Shown one piece after another: positions 50,449-59,454 of a stretch of DNA of 64,000 nt. Origin of the DNA: Streptomyces sp. NBC_00390 (lineage in GTDB: Bacteria; Actinomycetota; Actinomycetes; Streptomycetales; Streptomycetaceae). Location: the NCBI RefSeq assembly GCF_036057275.1, contig NZ_CP107945.1, forward strand, positions 8,468,830 to 8,532,829, in the 5' to 3' direction. The first letter of the stretch is position 1. Each line of letters starts with the position of its first letter. Under the pieces are notes generated by a model that saw only the letters and a program-made list of their open reading frames with translations, was not told the origin of the DNA and ran no database searches. The translations under genes were made by a program, and so were the position numbers.

Positions 50449-52635
50449 TCACATGATCCCAGGAATACCCTCCAGGTCCAGCGCTGCCACGTCCGGGAAG
50501 AGCTCCGGCGCGCCCAGGGCGCACTCCGCCCAGACCGTCTTGCCACTTCGGGCATGGCGCGTTCCCCAGTGCTCGGAGAGTTGGGCGACGAGGAACAGAC
50601 CTCGCCCGCCCTCGTCGAAGACACGGGCCCGGCGCAGGTGCGGAGTCGTGCTGCCGGCATCCGACACCTCGCACATGAGGGTGCGGTCGTGGATGAGACG
50701 CAGCTGGATGGGAGGCCGGCCGTAGCGGATGGCGTTGGTGACCAGTTCGCTGACGACCAGTTCGGCGGTGAAGTCGAGTTCCTCCAGCCCCCAGGTGGTC
50801 AACTGCTTGGAGACGCCCGCTCTGGCCCGGGCGACCTCGGCCGGGTCGGCAGCCACGTCCCAAGTGGCGACCTGACGGTCCCCGAGGGCGTGGGTGCGGG
50901 CCAGGAGGAGTGCCACGTCGTCGTGCGGTCGGTCCGGGGGCAGCAGCGCTTCGAGGACGGTGTCGCAGGTGGCCTCCAGGGAGGCGGAGGGCTGTGCGAG
51001 GGCGTGGCACAGTCGGGTGATGCCCGCCTCGAGGTCGTGGTCGAGGGCCTCGATCAGGCCGTCGGTGTAGAGGGCGAGGAGGCTGCCCTCGGGCAGGTCG
51101 ATCTCCGCCGTCTCGAACGGCAGGCCGCCCAGGCCGAGTGGCGGGCCGGCGGGCAGCTCGAGGATGTCCACGGTGCCGTCCCGGGTCATCACGGCGGGCA
51201 GCACGTGGCCCGCGCGGGCGAGGGTGCAGCAGCCGGCGACGGGGTCGTACACGGCGTACAGGCAGGTGGCTCCGATGTCCCCCGCGGATTCTGTGTCCGT
51301 TTGGGCAGGGACTTCGGAAGAGACTTCGGCGGCCAGGCGGATGACGACGTCGTCCAGGTGGGTGAGGAGTTCGTCGGGCGGCAGGTCGATGTCGGCGAGG
51401 GTGCGCACGGCGGTCCGCAGCCGGCCCATGGTGGCGGCGGCGTGGATGCCGTGGCCGACCACGTCGCCCACCACGAGTGCGACCCGGGCACCGGACAGCG
51501 GGATGACGTCGTACCAGTCGCCGCCCACGCCGAGCTGGGCGGCGGCAGGCAGGTAGCGGCAGGCGACCTCCACGGCGGACTGCGCGGGTGTGCTGTGCGG
51601 GAGCAGACTGTGCTGGAGGGTGAGGGCGGTGGTGCGCGCGTGCGTGTATCGGCGGGCGTTGTCGATGGCCACCGCGGCCCTGGCTGCGATCTCCTGGGCG
51701 AGGAGCAGGTCCTCGTCCCCGTACGCGTCGGGCTTGTGGTGACGGAAGAACTGAGCGACACCCAGCGTGGTGCCACGGGCGCACAGCGGTACCAGCAGCA
51801 TGGAAGCGGACGGGCCGAGGTGGTGCCGTGAGGGCCGGCCGGTGACCAGGGCGCGAGCCGGTGGTGATCCGTCCGGGTACCTGTGGGGCTGCTGCGGCGG
51901 AACCGACGATTGCCCGTGGATCGCTTCCAGATGGGTCGTCTCGGGGTGACCGTCCGTCACCGACCGCTGGGCGACCTGGCGGACCGCGAGTGTGCCCTGC
52001 GCCGGAAACTCCTCTCCGGAAGACGTGTCGAGGAGGTCGACGGTGGCGGCGTCGGCGAAGTGCTCGGTGGCAAAGTCCGCCAACTCCTGGGCGGTGCGGG
52101 CGATGTCCAGGGTCGTTCCGACGCGTACGCTCGCCTCGTTCACCACCGACAGCCGCCACTGCACCTGGCGGTCCCGCTCCTCCTGGAAGGCCAGGACGCC
52201 CGTCTGCGATGTGCGGTCCGTGTACTCGGTCGCCAGTGCGATCAGCTTGCGTGTCGCCGCGTTGATCGGCTCGGCATCGCTGGTGAGTTGGGGCAGCTCT
52301 TCGAGCAGCCGGTCGATGATGCGGCTCTGCGCGAGCCGGAAGGCGCGCAGCATCGCTGTGACCGGCTTCCCGCGCTGAGCCAGCCGACGTGCGCGCTCTG
52401 CGTCGGCGGCCGGCGGATCGATCCGCCGTGGCTCGATGTCGTGCTCGATGCCGGAAAGCAGGGCGGCGACGTGCTCGGCGATGTTCTCTCCCGTCATCCG
52501 CGCGATGTCCGGTTCGTCCCACAGCTCGGGGACCTCGCGCCGCAGGCATTGCTCTACGTCGTGGATCAGCTCGTCCGCTCGCGGGCTGAGTTCATGCGCG
52601 GCACGGGACAGAAGACTGTCCGCGGTGAAGTCCAC
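50449..52635 (-). CDS. SpoIIE phosphatase-HATPase regulator with PucR/RsbRD-like N-terminus
   Basis: GTG at 52635 gives 728 residues. Residues 1-160 form a helical domain (RAAHELSPRADELIHDVEQC, EHVAALLSGIEHDIEP) like the N-terminal domains of PucR/RsbRD-type regulators. Then come GAF (175-355), SpoIIE/PP2C (375-585; GDWYDVIPLSGARVALVVGD, LALYTDGLIEALDHD) and HATPase (600-720; ELVVSELVTNAIRYG, EGGRGLFLVAQLSEHWG). It is a paralog of the 34.2- and 36.6-kb proteins with a different sensor. It lies 175 bases downstream of the TetR gene on the same strand. Confidence 0.92.
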   Translation of the reverse strand: MDFTADSLLSRAAHELSPRADELIHDVEQCLRREVPELWDEPDIARMTGENIAEHVAALLSGIEHDIEPRRIDPPAADAERARRLAQRGKPVTAMLRAFRLAQSRIIDRLLEELPQLTSDAEPINAATRKLIALATEYTDRTSQTGVLAFQEERDRQVQWRLSVVNEASVRVGTTLDIARTAQELADFATEHFADAATVDLLDTSSGEEFPAQGTLAVRQVAQRSVTDGHPETTHLEAIHGQSSVPPQQPHRYPDGSPPARALVTGRPSRHHLGPSASMLLVPLCARGTTLGVAQFFRHHKPDAYGDEDLLLAQEIAARAAVAIDNARRYTHARTTALTLQHSLLPHSTPAQSAVEVACRYLPAAAQLGVGGDWYDVIPLSGARVALVVGDVVGHGIHAAATMGRLRTAVRTLADIDLPPDELLTHLDDVVIRLAAEVSSEVPAQTDTESAGDIGATCLYAVYDPVAGCCTLARAGHVLPAVMTRDGTVDILELPAGPPLGLGGLPFETAEIDLPEGSLLALYTDGLIEALDHDLEAGITRLCHALAQPSASLEATCDTVLEALLPPDRPHDDVALLLARTHALGDRQVATWDVAADPAEVARARAGVSKQLTTWGLEELDFTAELVVSELVTNAIRYGRPPIQLRLIHDRTLMCEVSDAGSTTPHLRRARVFDEGGRGLFLVAQLSEHWGTRHARSGKTVWAECALGAPELFPDVAALDLEGIPGIM

Positions 52636-52810
52636 ACTGACGACGTTACGCCGTGCCGGTGGACCGCGAAGCCTCAGCCGGCCGCGTCTGGCTGCGCGGT
52701 GTCGGGAGGAGCCCGGTCTCACGGGCTGGTCGTGGTCGAGGACGAGGGTCCGCGCGGCCACCGGCGGACGGGGTGGTGCCCACGGGGCCTGGCGCAGCCG
52801 GTGCTCCGGG

Positions 52811-53443
52811 TCAACTGACGGGCAGCGGCCGCCGGGTCACCTGGTGGGCGTCGTCCGGCGGGACGCCGAGCATGCGCAGGACCATCTCGGCCAGGTCCGA
52901 GGCGGCCTCGTCGCCGTCGAGGTCGGGGCGGGTCAGCCGCAGCGCCACGAGGGACAGCAGGGTCCCGCCGAGGGCGGACAGGGCGGTGGTCGGGTTGGTG
53001 CAGGTGAAGCGGCCCGAGGCGATGCCGGTCTCCAGGTCGCGCAGGGCTCGAGGGGCGAGGCCCCGGTCGGTGTGGATCTGGGCCAGACCGCGGTCACGCA
53101 GGATCCGCATGAGTTCAGGGTGGGAGTCGGCCATCCGGGCGGTGAGCCGGAAGCCCGCCGCGACGAGCTCGGCCGGGTCGTCGATTCCCTGGACGCGCTC
53201 GTCTATGACCTGCCCGAACTCCTCCAGGGCGTCTGTCACCGCGGCGTCGAACAGCTCCGTCTTGGACCCGAAGTGGTTGTAGAAGGAGCCGAAACCGACG
53301 TCCGCGCGCTCGGCGATGGCCTGGATGCTGGCGCTGGTGTCCCCGGTCTCCGCGAGGATCTGCCGGGCCGCACGGACGAGTGCCTGACGGGTCTCGGCGC
53401 GGCGCCGTGCGAAGCGGTTCTTGGGCGGGGCTGACGTCGGCAT
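52811..53443 (-). CDS. TetR-family regulator of the aromatic-degradation operon
   Basis: ATG at 53443 gives 210 residues. The HTH (ASIQAIAERADVGFGSFYN) is nearly identical to that of the 39.5-kb TetR, while the ligand domain has diverged more, suggesting shared operators but a different inducer. It diverges from the extradiol dioxygenase gene. Two TGATGA-type sites (53484 and 53540) occupy the intervening 137 bases, the second close to the dioxygenase ribosome site. Control of the 53.6-60.1 kb operon is the obvious inference. Confidence 0.92.
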   Translation of the reverse strand: MPTSAPPKNRFARRRAETRQALVRAARQILAETGDTSASIQAIAERADVGFGSFYNHFGSKTELFDAAVTDALEEFGQVIDERVQGIDDPAELVAAGFRLTARMADSHPELMRILRDRGLAQIHTDRGLAPRALRDLETGIASGRFTCTNPTTALSALGGTLLSLVALRLTRPDLDGDEAASDLAEMVLRMLGVPPDDAHQVTRRPLPVS

Positions 53444-53483
53444 ACGGGGAGTGTAACAACCGTCGCGATGAGTCTGCCATAAA

Positions 53484-53497
53484 TGATGAGATTATCA
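53484..53497. promoter_or_regulatory. Putative TetR operator, TGATGA motif 4
   Basis: TGATGAGATTATCA, with perfect TGAT/ATCA half-sites, 40 bases upstream of the TetR start. Confidence 0.55.
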
Positions 53498-53539
53498 ATT
53501 ATTTGACTCCACCCTATTGACGATGGGTAACGGCAAAGT

Positions 53540-53553
53540 TGATGATTCCATCA
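53540..53553. promoter_or_regulatory. Putative TetR operator, TGATGA motif 5
   Basis: TGATGATTCCATCA, a perfect inverted repeat of TGATG/CATCA, 27 bases before the dioxygenase start codon. Binding here would block transcription or early elongation. Confidence 0.55.
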
Positions 53554-53580
53554 TTACAGCAGTGTTGCTTGGAGGACACC

Positions 53581-54726
53581 ATGTCCCACACCCCCGTTGA
53601 CAGGGCCGCTCCCCAGACGCCCCACCAAGACCTCCACAGTGAGCAGGGCGCCCTGAGCGGAGAGCACCCCGGACGCTCCCGCAATCCCGTGATCAAGGTG
53701 GCGGACCTGGCCTGGCTGGAGTTCGAGAAGCCGGACCTGGACCGGGCCGAGGTCTTCGCCCACGACTTCGGATTCGCGATCGCCGCCCGCACCGAGCACG
53801 AGCTGTGGCTGCGGGGCACGTTCGCCGGCTCGCCGTGCACGGTGATCCGCAAGGGGCCTGCGTCCCGCTTCATCGGCCCGGCGTTCCGCGCGGCCGAACG
53901 GGCCGACCTGGACCGGCTGGCCCGCTCCACCGGCAGTACCGTCCGGGACATCGGCGTACCGGGCGGTGGGCAGTCGGTCGCCCTGCTCGATCCCTCGGGC
54001 CTGCCGGTCCGGGTCGTGCACTGCGCCGAGCAGCTGCCCGCGCTGCCCGAGCAGCAGCCGCTGATCCTCAACTTCGGCACGGATCACCGTCGTACGAACG
54101 CCACCCAGCGCCCGCCCCGTGAGCCGTCCCGCATCCAGCGGCTGGGCCATGTGGTGCTGGAGACGAGGGTGTTCGCCCGCGCCCTGGACTGGTACCTGGA
54201 CACCCTCGGGATGATCGTGTCCGACTTCCTGTTCCTGGACGGGCAACGCGACCGTGGCCCGACGATGGCGTTCATCCGCTGCGACCAGGGCGGCCTGGCC
54301 GTCGACCACCACACGCTGGCCCTGCACCTGGGGCCCGGCACCGGCTATGTGCACTCCGCCTACCAGGTCACCGACCTCGACGCGATCGGCGCCGGCGGGG
54401 AGTACCTGGCCGAGCGCGGCTACCAGCGCAGCTGGGGCATCGGCCGGCACATCCAGGGCAGCCAGCTGTTCGACTACTGGCGCGACCCCGACCGCTTCAT
54501 GCTGGAGCACTTCGCCGACGGCGACCTCTTCTCCTGCGACCTGGAGCCCGGCTGGGCGCCGATGTCGGCGAGCGGCCTGGCCCAGTGGGGCCCGCCGGTC
54601 ACCCGCGACTTCCTGGGCACCAGCCCGTCCCCCGCCAAGCTGCGCGAGGTCATGACGGCCCTGCGCGGCGACAACGAACTCGACCCCGCACGCCTGCTGG
54701 GCCTGATGAAAGCGATGAGCTCATGA
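53581..54726 (+). CDS. VOC-family extradiol (catechol-type) ring-cleavage dioxygenase
   Basis: ATG at 53581 follows TTGGAGGACACC and gives 381 residues with two VOC modules. The N-terminal module (about 35-160) reads IKVADLAWLEFEKPDLDRAE. The C-terminal module has probable Fe(II) ligands in GHVVLETRVF (His), YVHSAYQV (His) and FMLEHFADGD (Glu). Such type I extradiol enzymes open catecholic rings beside the hydroxyls. A 38-residue Pro/Gln-rich N-terminal extension is unusual. It is the first gene of an operon with FAH-family hydrolase and flavin hydroxylase genes. The precise catechol is unknown. Confidence 0.9.
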   Translation: MSHTPVDRAAPQTPHQDLHSEQGALSGEHPGRSRNPVIKVADLAWLEFEKPDLDRAEVFAHDFGFAIAARTEHELWLRGTFAGSPCTVIRKGPASRFIGPAFRAAERADLDRLARSTGSTVRDIGVPGGGQSVALLDPSGLPVRVVHCAEQLPALPEQQPLILNFGTDHRRTNATQRPPREPSRIQRLGHVVLETRVFARALDWYLDTLGMIVSDFLFLDGQRDRGPTMAFIRCDQGGLAVDHHTLALHLGPGTGYVHSAYQVTDLDAIGAGGEYLAERGYQRSWGIGRHIQGSQLFDYWRDPDRFMLEHFADGDLFSCDLEPGWAPMSASGLAQWGPPVTRDFLGTSPSPAKLREVMTALRGDNELDPARLLGLMKAMSS

Positions 54727-55661
54727 GCACCAACGTTCTGCGCACCACCGACGGCTGGTGGGCCGTCCGGGACGAGCGCGCCGTCCGCGTCGAGACCAAG
54801 GCGGTCACCACCGCCGAGCTGCTCGCCGACCGGGACGCGGTCCGCGAAGCCGCCGCCTTGGCCGAGAGCGGCACACCCGTCGCCGGCCTGGTGGCGCTGC
54901 CTCCGGTCACCACCCCCTGCCGGGTGGTCGCCCAGATGGTCAACTACCGCAGCCACGCCAAGGATTCGGGCTTCACCGGCGACATTCCGGCCACCTTCTT
55001 CCGCAAGGCGTCCGGCTCGGTCAGCGGACCGCACGAGAAGATCGTCCGCCCCGCGCACGTGAAGTTCCTCGACCACGAGGTGGAACTCGGCCTCGTCATG
55101 GGCGCCACCCTGCCCGTGGGCACCGTCGTCGAGGAGCAGGACCTGCCCCGGTACGTCGCCGGCCTTGTCCTGACCAACGACGTCAGCGCCCGCGACGTCC
55201 AGCTGACCAAGACCCAGTTCTACGAGAGCAAGTCCTATCCGACCTTCACGCCGACGGGGCCGTACCTGGCCCTGCTGGAGCCCGAAGACTTCGCCCACCT
55301 GCTCAACCTGCGCCTGCGGCTGTCGGTCAACGGCGTACCGCGCCAGGACCGCACGCTCGCCGACATGATCGTACGGCCCGCACAGGCGCTCACCCTGCTC
55401 GCCCGCTTCCAGACCCTCGACCCCGGCGACCTGCTGCTGACCGGCACCCCCGGCGGCACGGCCCTGAAGGCCCCGCCCAAGCCGATCGCGAAGATCAGCG
55501 CGCTGCTGCCGCCCGCGATGAAGTGGAAGGCGTTCTTCAAGGGCCAGGCCAAGAACCCCCTCTACCTGCGCGACGGTGACCTCATCACCGCCACGATCGC
55601 CACCCCCGACGGGCAGATCGACCTCGGCGAGCAGCGGACCCCCGTCACGGACGCACCATGA
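54723..55661 (+). CDS. Fumarylacetoacetate hydrolase-family protein
   Basis: ATG at 54723 overlaps the dioxygenase stop (ATGA), giving 312 residues. The C-terminal FAH domain has FLDHEVELGLVMG (metal-binding acids), VLTNDVSARDVQ and DPGDLLLTGTPGGTA. FAH enzymes hydrolyse, hydrate or decarboxylate beta-diketo acids such as ring-cleavage products. Coupling to the dioxygenase places it at the next step. A Lys-rich insert (APPKPIAKISALLPPAMKW) near residue 265 is longer than I would expect. Confidence 0.92.
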   Translation: MSTNVLRTTDGWWAVRDERAVRVETKAVTTAELLADRDAVREAAALAESGTPVAGLVALPPVTTPCRVVAQMVNYRSHAKDSGFTGDIPATFFRKASGSVSGPHEKIVRPAHVKFLDHEVELGLVMGATLPVGTVVEEQDLPRYVAGLVLTNDVSARDVQLTKTQFYESKSYPTFTPTGPYLALLEPEDFAHLLNLRLRLSVNGVPRQDRTLADMIVRPAQALTLLARFQTLDPGDLLLTGTPGGTALKAPPKPIAKISALLPPAMKWKAFFKGQAKNPLYLRDGDLITATIATPDGQIDLGEQRTPVTDAP

Positions 55662-57271
55662 AGGCCCCATCCCGGACACCGGTGGTGATCATCGGTGCCG
55701 GACCCGTCGGCGTCACGGCCGCCCTCCTGCTCGCCCGGCACGGAGTGCGCAGCGTCGTCCTGGAACGCCACCGGGACGTCTACCCCCAGCCGCGCGCCGT
55801 CGTCGTGGACGACGAGATCCGCCGGATCCTGCAGAGCGTCGGTGTCCACGAGGAGTTCGCCGCCCTCGCACGCCCCGCGCGCGGGCTACGGCTGCTCGAC
55901 GCCCGGCGCCGCATGATCACCGAATTCCCGCGGTCCCTGCACGGGCACCACGGCTTCCCACAGACCAGCATGTTCGACCAGCCCGAGCTGGAACGCCTGC
56001 TGCGCGACGCCCTGGCGCGCCGCCCCGAGTGCGAGCTGCGGGGCGGGGTGGAGGTCGTGTCCGTCACCCAGGACACCGACGGACCCAACGATCCCACGGG
56101 TCCGGTCCGGGTCACCTTCCGCCGCGACGGCAGCGACGAGGTGGAGCACGTGTTCGCCGATGCCGTCCTCGGCTGCGACGGTGCGGGCAGCCTCACCCGC
56201 GACGCCATCGGCACCCTCTGGCAGGACCTGCACTTCGAAGAGAGCTGGCGGGTCATCGACGTGCGCACCAGCCGCCCGGTACGCAGCTGGGAAGGCGCCG
56301 AGCAGATCTGCTGCCCCCACCGGCCGGGCACGTTCATGCGCGTCGGCGAGGACCGCTACCGCTGGGAGTTCCGGCTGGCCGAGGACGAGCACCTGGACGG
56401 CCCGGACGGGTGGGCGCGCCTGCGCGAGCTGGTCGCCCCCTGGGCGGACCTGCCGCCCGACGTCTCGCAGGCCGACGACTTCGAGGTGATCCGTCAGGCG
56501 CAGTACACCTTCCGGGCCCGTCTCGCCGACCGGTGGCGCCGCGGGCGCGTCTTCCTGCTGGGCGACGCCGCCCACCTCACCCCGCCCTTCGTCGGGCAGG
56601 GCCTGTGCGCCGGCCTGCGTGACGCCCACAACCTCACCTGGAAACTCGCCCGCGTCCTCCAACAGGGCGCACACGAGGGGCTGCTGGACACCTACGAACA
56701 CGAGCGCAAGCCGCATGCCCGCCATGTGATCCGCGTCGCGGTCGCCGTCGGCTGGGCCATGACCGGCGGACAGGACCGCGGTGCGGCATTGCGCCGGGCC
56801 GTCGTGGGCACGGTCTGCCGCATCCCCGGCGTGACCGCGGCGGTGAGCCGTGACCTCAGCCCCGCCCTGACCGCCGGTCCACTCGTACGGCGCCGCCCCA
56901 GGCTGATGGGCCGCGTGCTGGCCGGCACCTTCTGCCCGCAGCCCTGGGTACGGCACGACGGCAGGCGAGTGCGCCTCGATGACGTCCTCGGGGACTCCTT
57001 CGCCGTCCTGACCGCTGTGCCGCCCACGGCGCGGATGACGGCCGTGGCCACGACACTGGGCGCACCGACGATCCACGTCGACGACCTGGGCGACGACGGC
57101 CACCTGGCCGCCTGGCTGGCACGCGGCCGGTCGGACGCCGTCCTGCTGCGCCCCGACCGCGTCGTGATGGACACCGTCCCCGCCGGCACCGGCGACTTCA
57201 CGGACACCGCCGCCTGGGCTCCCCTGCTGCACACGGCCCGCCGTACCGCCGACGTCCGGCCCGCCCCCTGA
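55658..57271 (+). CDS. FAD-dependent aromatic hydroxylase (MhpA-like)
   Basis: ATG at 55658 overlaps the preceding stop (ATGA) and gives 537 residues. FAD-binding motifs are VVIIGAGPVGVTAALLLARH (GxGxxG), LGCDGAGSLTR (DG motif) and VFLLGDAAHLTPPFVGQGL (GD motif). Length and the C-terminal thioredoxin-like region match 3-(3-hydroxyphenyl)propionate hydroxylase relatives, which use NAD(P)H to add an ortho hydroxyl. It probably makes the catechol cleaved by the dioxygenase upstream. It is a single-component monooxygenase. The substrate is inferred only from context. Confidence 0.92.
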   Translation: MKAPSRTPVVIIGAGPVGVTAALLLARHGVRSVVLERHRDVYPQPRAVVVDDEIRRILQSVGVHEEFAALARPARGLRLLDARRRMITEFPRSLHGHHGFPQTSMFDQPELERLLRDALARRPECELRGGVEVVSVTQDTDGPNDPTGPVRVTFRRDGSDEVEHVFADAVLGCDGAGSLTRDAIGTLWQDLHFEESWRVIDVRTSRPVRSWEGAEQICCPHRPGTFMRVGEDRYRWEFRLAEDEHLDGPDGWARLRELVAPWADLPPDVSQADDFEVIRQAQYTFRARLADRWRRGRVFLLGDAAHLTPPFVGQGLCAGLRDAHNLTWKLARVLQQGAHEGLLDTYEHERKPHARHVIRVAVAVGWAMTGGQDRGAALRRAVVGTVCRIPGVTAAVSRDLSPALTAGPLVRRRPRLMGRVLAGTFCPQPWVRHDGRRVRLDDVLGDSFAVLTAVPPTARMTAVATTLGAPTIHVDDLGDDGHLAAWLARGRSDAVLLRPDRVVMDTVPAGTGDFTDTAAWAPLLHTARRTADVRPAP

Positions 57272-57287
57272 CGAGGAACACCACACC

Positions 57288-59303
57288 ATGACCAGCCCGC
57301 ACCCCACGCCGCACCCAAAACCCTTCTTCACCCCCGACCCGAAGACGGCCGCCCGCAGCCGCATCGCGGACTTCGCCCGATGGGCGGCCCGGCACCAGGG
57401 CGCCCGGATCCAGGACCCCACCGACTACCAGGCCCTGTACCGCTGGTCCGTCACCGACCTGGAAGGGTTCTGGGCCGCGGTGTGGGAGTACTTCGACATC
57501 GACGCGACGACCGAGTACGAGCGGGTGCTGGCCGAGGAAACCATGCCCGGCGCCCGCTGGTTCCCCGGCGCCACCCTCAACTACGCCCACCACGCGCTGC
57601 GCAACCTGCAGCCGGACGCTCCCGCCATCACCGCCCTGGACGAGACCGGAGCCGGCTACGAGATCACGGGCCGGCAGCTGCGCTCACAGGTCGCCTCCGT
57701 CGCCGCCACCCTGCGCGACCTGGGCGTCGGACAGGGCGACCGGGTGGTGGGCTACCTGCCCAACACCCCCCACGCCGTCATCGCCTTCCTCGCCGCCGCC
57801 AGCCTGGGCGCGGTGTGGTCGGTGTGCGGCCAGGACTACGCACCCAAGGCCGCCGCCGACCGCTTCGCCCAGCTCGGACCCACGGTGCTGATCACCGCGG
57901 ACGGCTACCTCTTCAACGGCACCACCCACGACCGCCGGACCGCCTCGCTCGAACTGGCCGCCGCCCTGCCGACGCTGACGGCCACGGTGCTCGTGGACCA
58001 CGTGGGCCTTGCCTGGCCCGAGGGCGGGCACCCGGGGCTGACGGTTCCCTGGGAGGACGCCGCCACCCGCACCGAGTACCTCACCGTCGTCCCGGTGCCG
58101 TTCGACCACCCTTTGTGGGTCGTCTTCTCCTCCGGCACCACCGGCCTGCCCAAGGGCATCGTCCACGGGCACGGCGGGATCCTGCTCGAGCACCTCAAGA
58201 TGCTCGGCCTGCACACCGATCTGGGCACCGGGGACCGCCTGCTGTGGTACACCACCACCCACTGGATGATGTGGAACCTGGTCGTCTCCACCCTGCTGAC
58301 CGGCGCGACCACCTGCACCTACGACGGCAGCCCGGCGCCGCTCGCGCGACCGGACATCCTGTGGGAGCTGGCGGCCCGCCACAAGGTCACCGTCTTCGGC
58401 ACCAGCCCCCAGTACCTGCTGGCCATGAGCAAGCTGGGCATCGAACCCTCCGTGCACGACCTTTCGGCCGTCCGCGTCGTCGGCTGCACCGGCTCCGCTC
58501 TGCCCGCCTCCGCCTACCCCTGGGTCCGTGACCATGTGGGCCCCGGCATCCAGCTGGCCTCCACCAGCGGCGGCACGGACGTCGTCTCCGGCTTCGCCGG
58601 CAGTGCCGCCACGACCCCGGTCTGGGCGGGGGAGCTGTCCGCCCCCGGCCTGGGCGTGGCGCTGGCCGCCTACGACGCGACGGGCACCCCTGTCCTGGAC
58701 CAGGTCGGCGAACTGGTCGTCACCCGGCCCATGCCGTCCATGCCGCTGTACTTCTGGAACGACCCCGACGGCAGCCGCTACCGCGACGCCTACTTCGGCG
58801 CCTACCCCGGCGTGTGGCGGCACGGCGACTGGATCACCCTCACCTCGCACGGCTCGGTGATCGTCCACGGCCGCTCCGACGCCACCCTCAACCGCAACGG
58901 CGTGCGCCTGGGCAGTGCCGACATCCACGACGTCGTCGAGCGCCTCCCCGAGATCACCGAGGCCCTCGTCATCGGCGCGGAGGACCCCGACGGCGGCTAC
59001 TGGATGCCGCTCTTCGTGGTCCTCGCCGACGGGGCCGGCCTGGACGACCCCCTGCGCGAGAAGATCCGCGACGCGATCCGCGCCGGCGCCTCGCCCCGCC
59101 ACGTCCCCGACGAGATCCTCGCCGTACCGGCCCTCCCGCACACCAAGACCGGCAAAAAGCTCGAGGTTCCCGTCAAGCGCCTGCTCCAGGGCATCCCCGC
59201 CGAGCAGGTCCTGAATCCCGCGGCGGTCGACAACCCCGATCTGATCGCCTACTTCGCCCGCCTGGGCGCGGAGCGGAACAAGCGGTCAGCCGACCACACA
59301 TGA
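57288..59303 (+). CDS. Acetoacetyl-CoA synthetase
   Basis: ATG at 57288 is 16 bases after the hydroxylase stop and gives 671 residues, normal for acetoacetate-CoA ligases. The N-terminal part has ADFARWAARH and an ACS_N-like segment (FDIDATTEYERVLAEETMPG). The adenylation loop is VVFSSGTTGLPKGIVHGHGG, then TSGGTDVVSGFAGS. The C-terminal part has HGRSDATLNRNGVRLG and KTGKKLEVPVK with the acyl-adenylate Lys. It would activate acetoacetate, or a related keto acid released by ring degradation, to CoA for central metabolism. Confidence 0.93.
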   Translation: MTSPHPTPHPKPFFTPDPKTAARSRIADFARWAARHQGARIQDPTDYQALYRWSVTDLEGFWAAVWEYFDIDATTEYERVLAEETMPGARWFPGATLNYAHHALRNLQPDAPAITALDETGAGYEITGRQLRSQVASVAATLRDLGVGQGDRVVGYLPNTPHAVIAFLAAASLGAVWSVCGQDYAPKAAADRFAQLGPTVLITADGYLFNGTTHDRRTASLELAAALPTLTATVLVDHVGLAWPEGGHPGLTVPWEDAATRTEYLTVVPVPFDHPLWVVFSSGTTGLPKGIVHGHGGILLEHLKMLGLHTDLGTGDRLLWYTTTHWMMWNLVVSTLLTGATTCTYDGSPAPLARPDILWELAARHKVTVFGTSPQYLLAMSKLGIEPSVHDLSAVRVVGCTGSALPASAYPWVRDHVGPGIQLASTSGGTDVVSGFAGSAATTPVWAGELSAPGLGVALAAYDATGTPVLDQVGELVVTRPMPSMPLYFWNDPDGSRYRDAYFGAYPGVWRHGDWITLTSHGSVIVHGRSDATLNRNGVRLGSADIHDVVERLPEITEALVIGAEDPDGGYWMPLFVVLADGAGLDDPLREKIRDAIRAGASPRHVPDEILAVPALPHTKTGKKLEVPVKRLLQGIPAEQVLNPAAVDNPDLIAYFARLGAERNKRSADHT

Positions 59304-59454
59304 CGCCGGCGGGGCCTAAGGCCCACGTGGCAGCACCGGGTCCTTGTGCCCCGCCCGGCTCCGCAAACCAGACCCCGTCCCCACCGTGTGGCGCCGGGGC
59401 GGTCAACCCGCCCCGGCACCACACCATCCGCACAACCGAAGTAAGAGAGAAACC

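Noticed and set aside
55886..57421. A 511-residue antisense frame over the flavin hydroxylase
   Set aside because: No family or ribosome site; opposite a gene with full FAD motifs.
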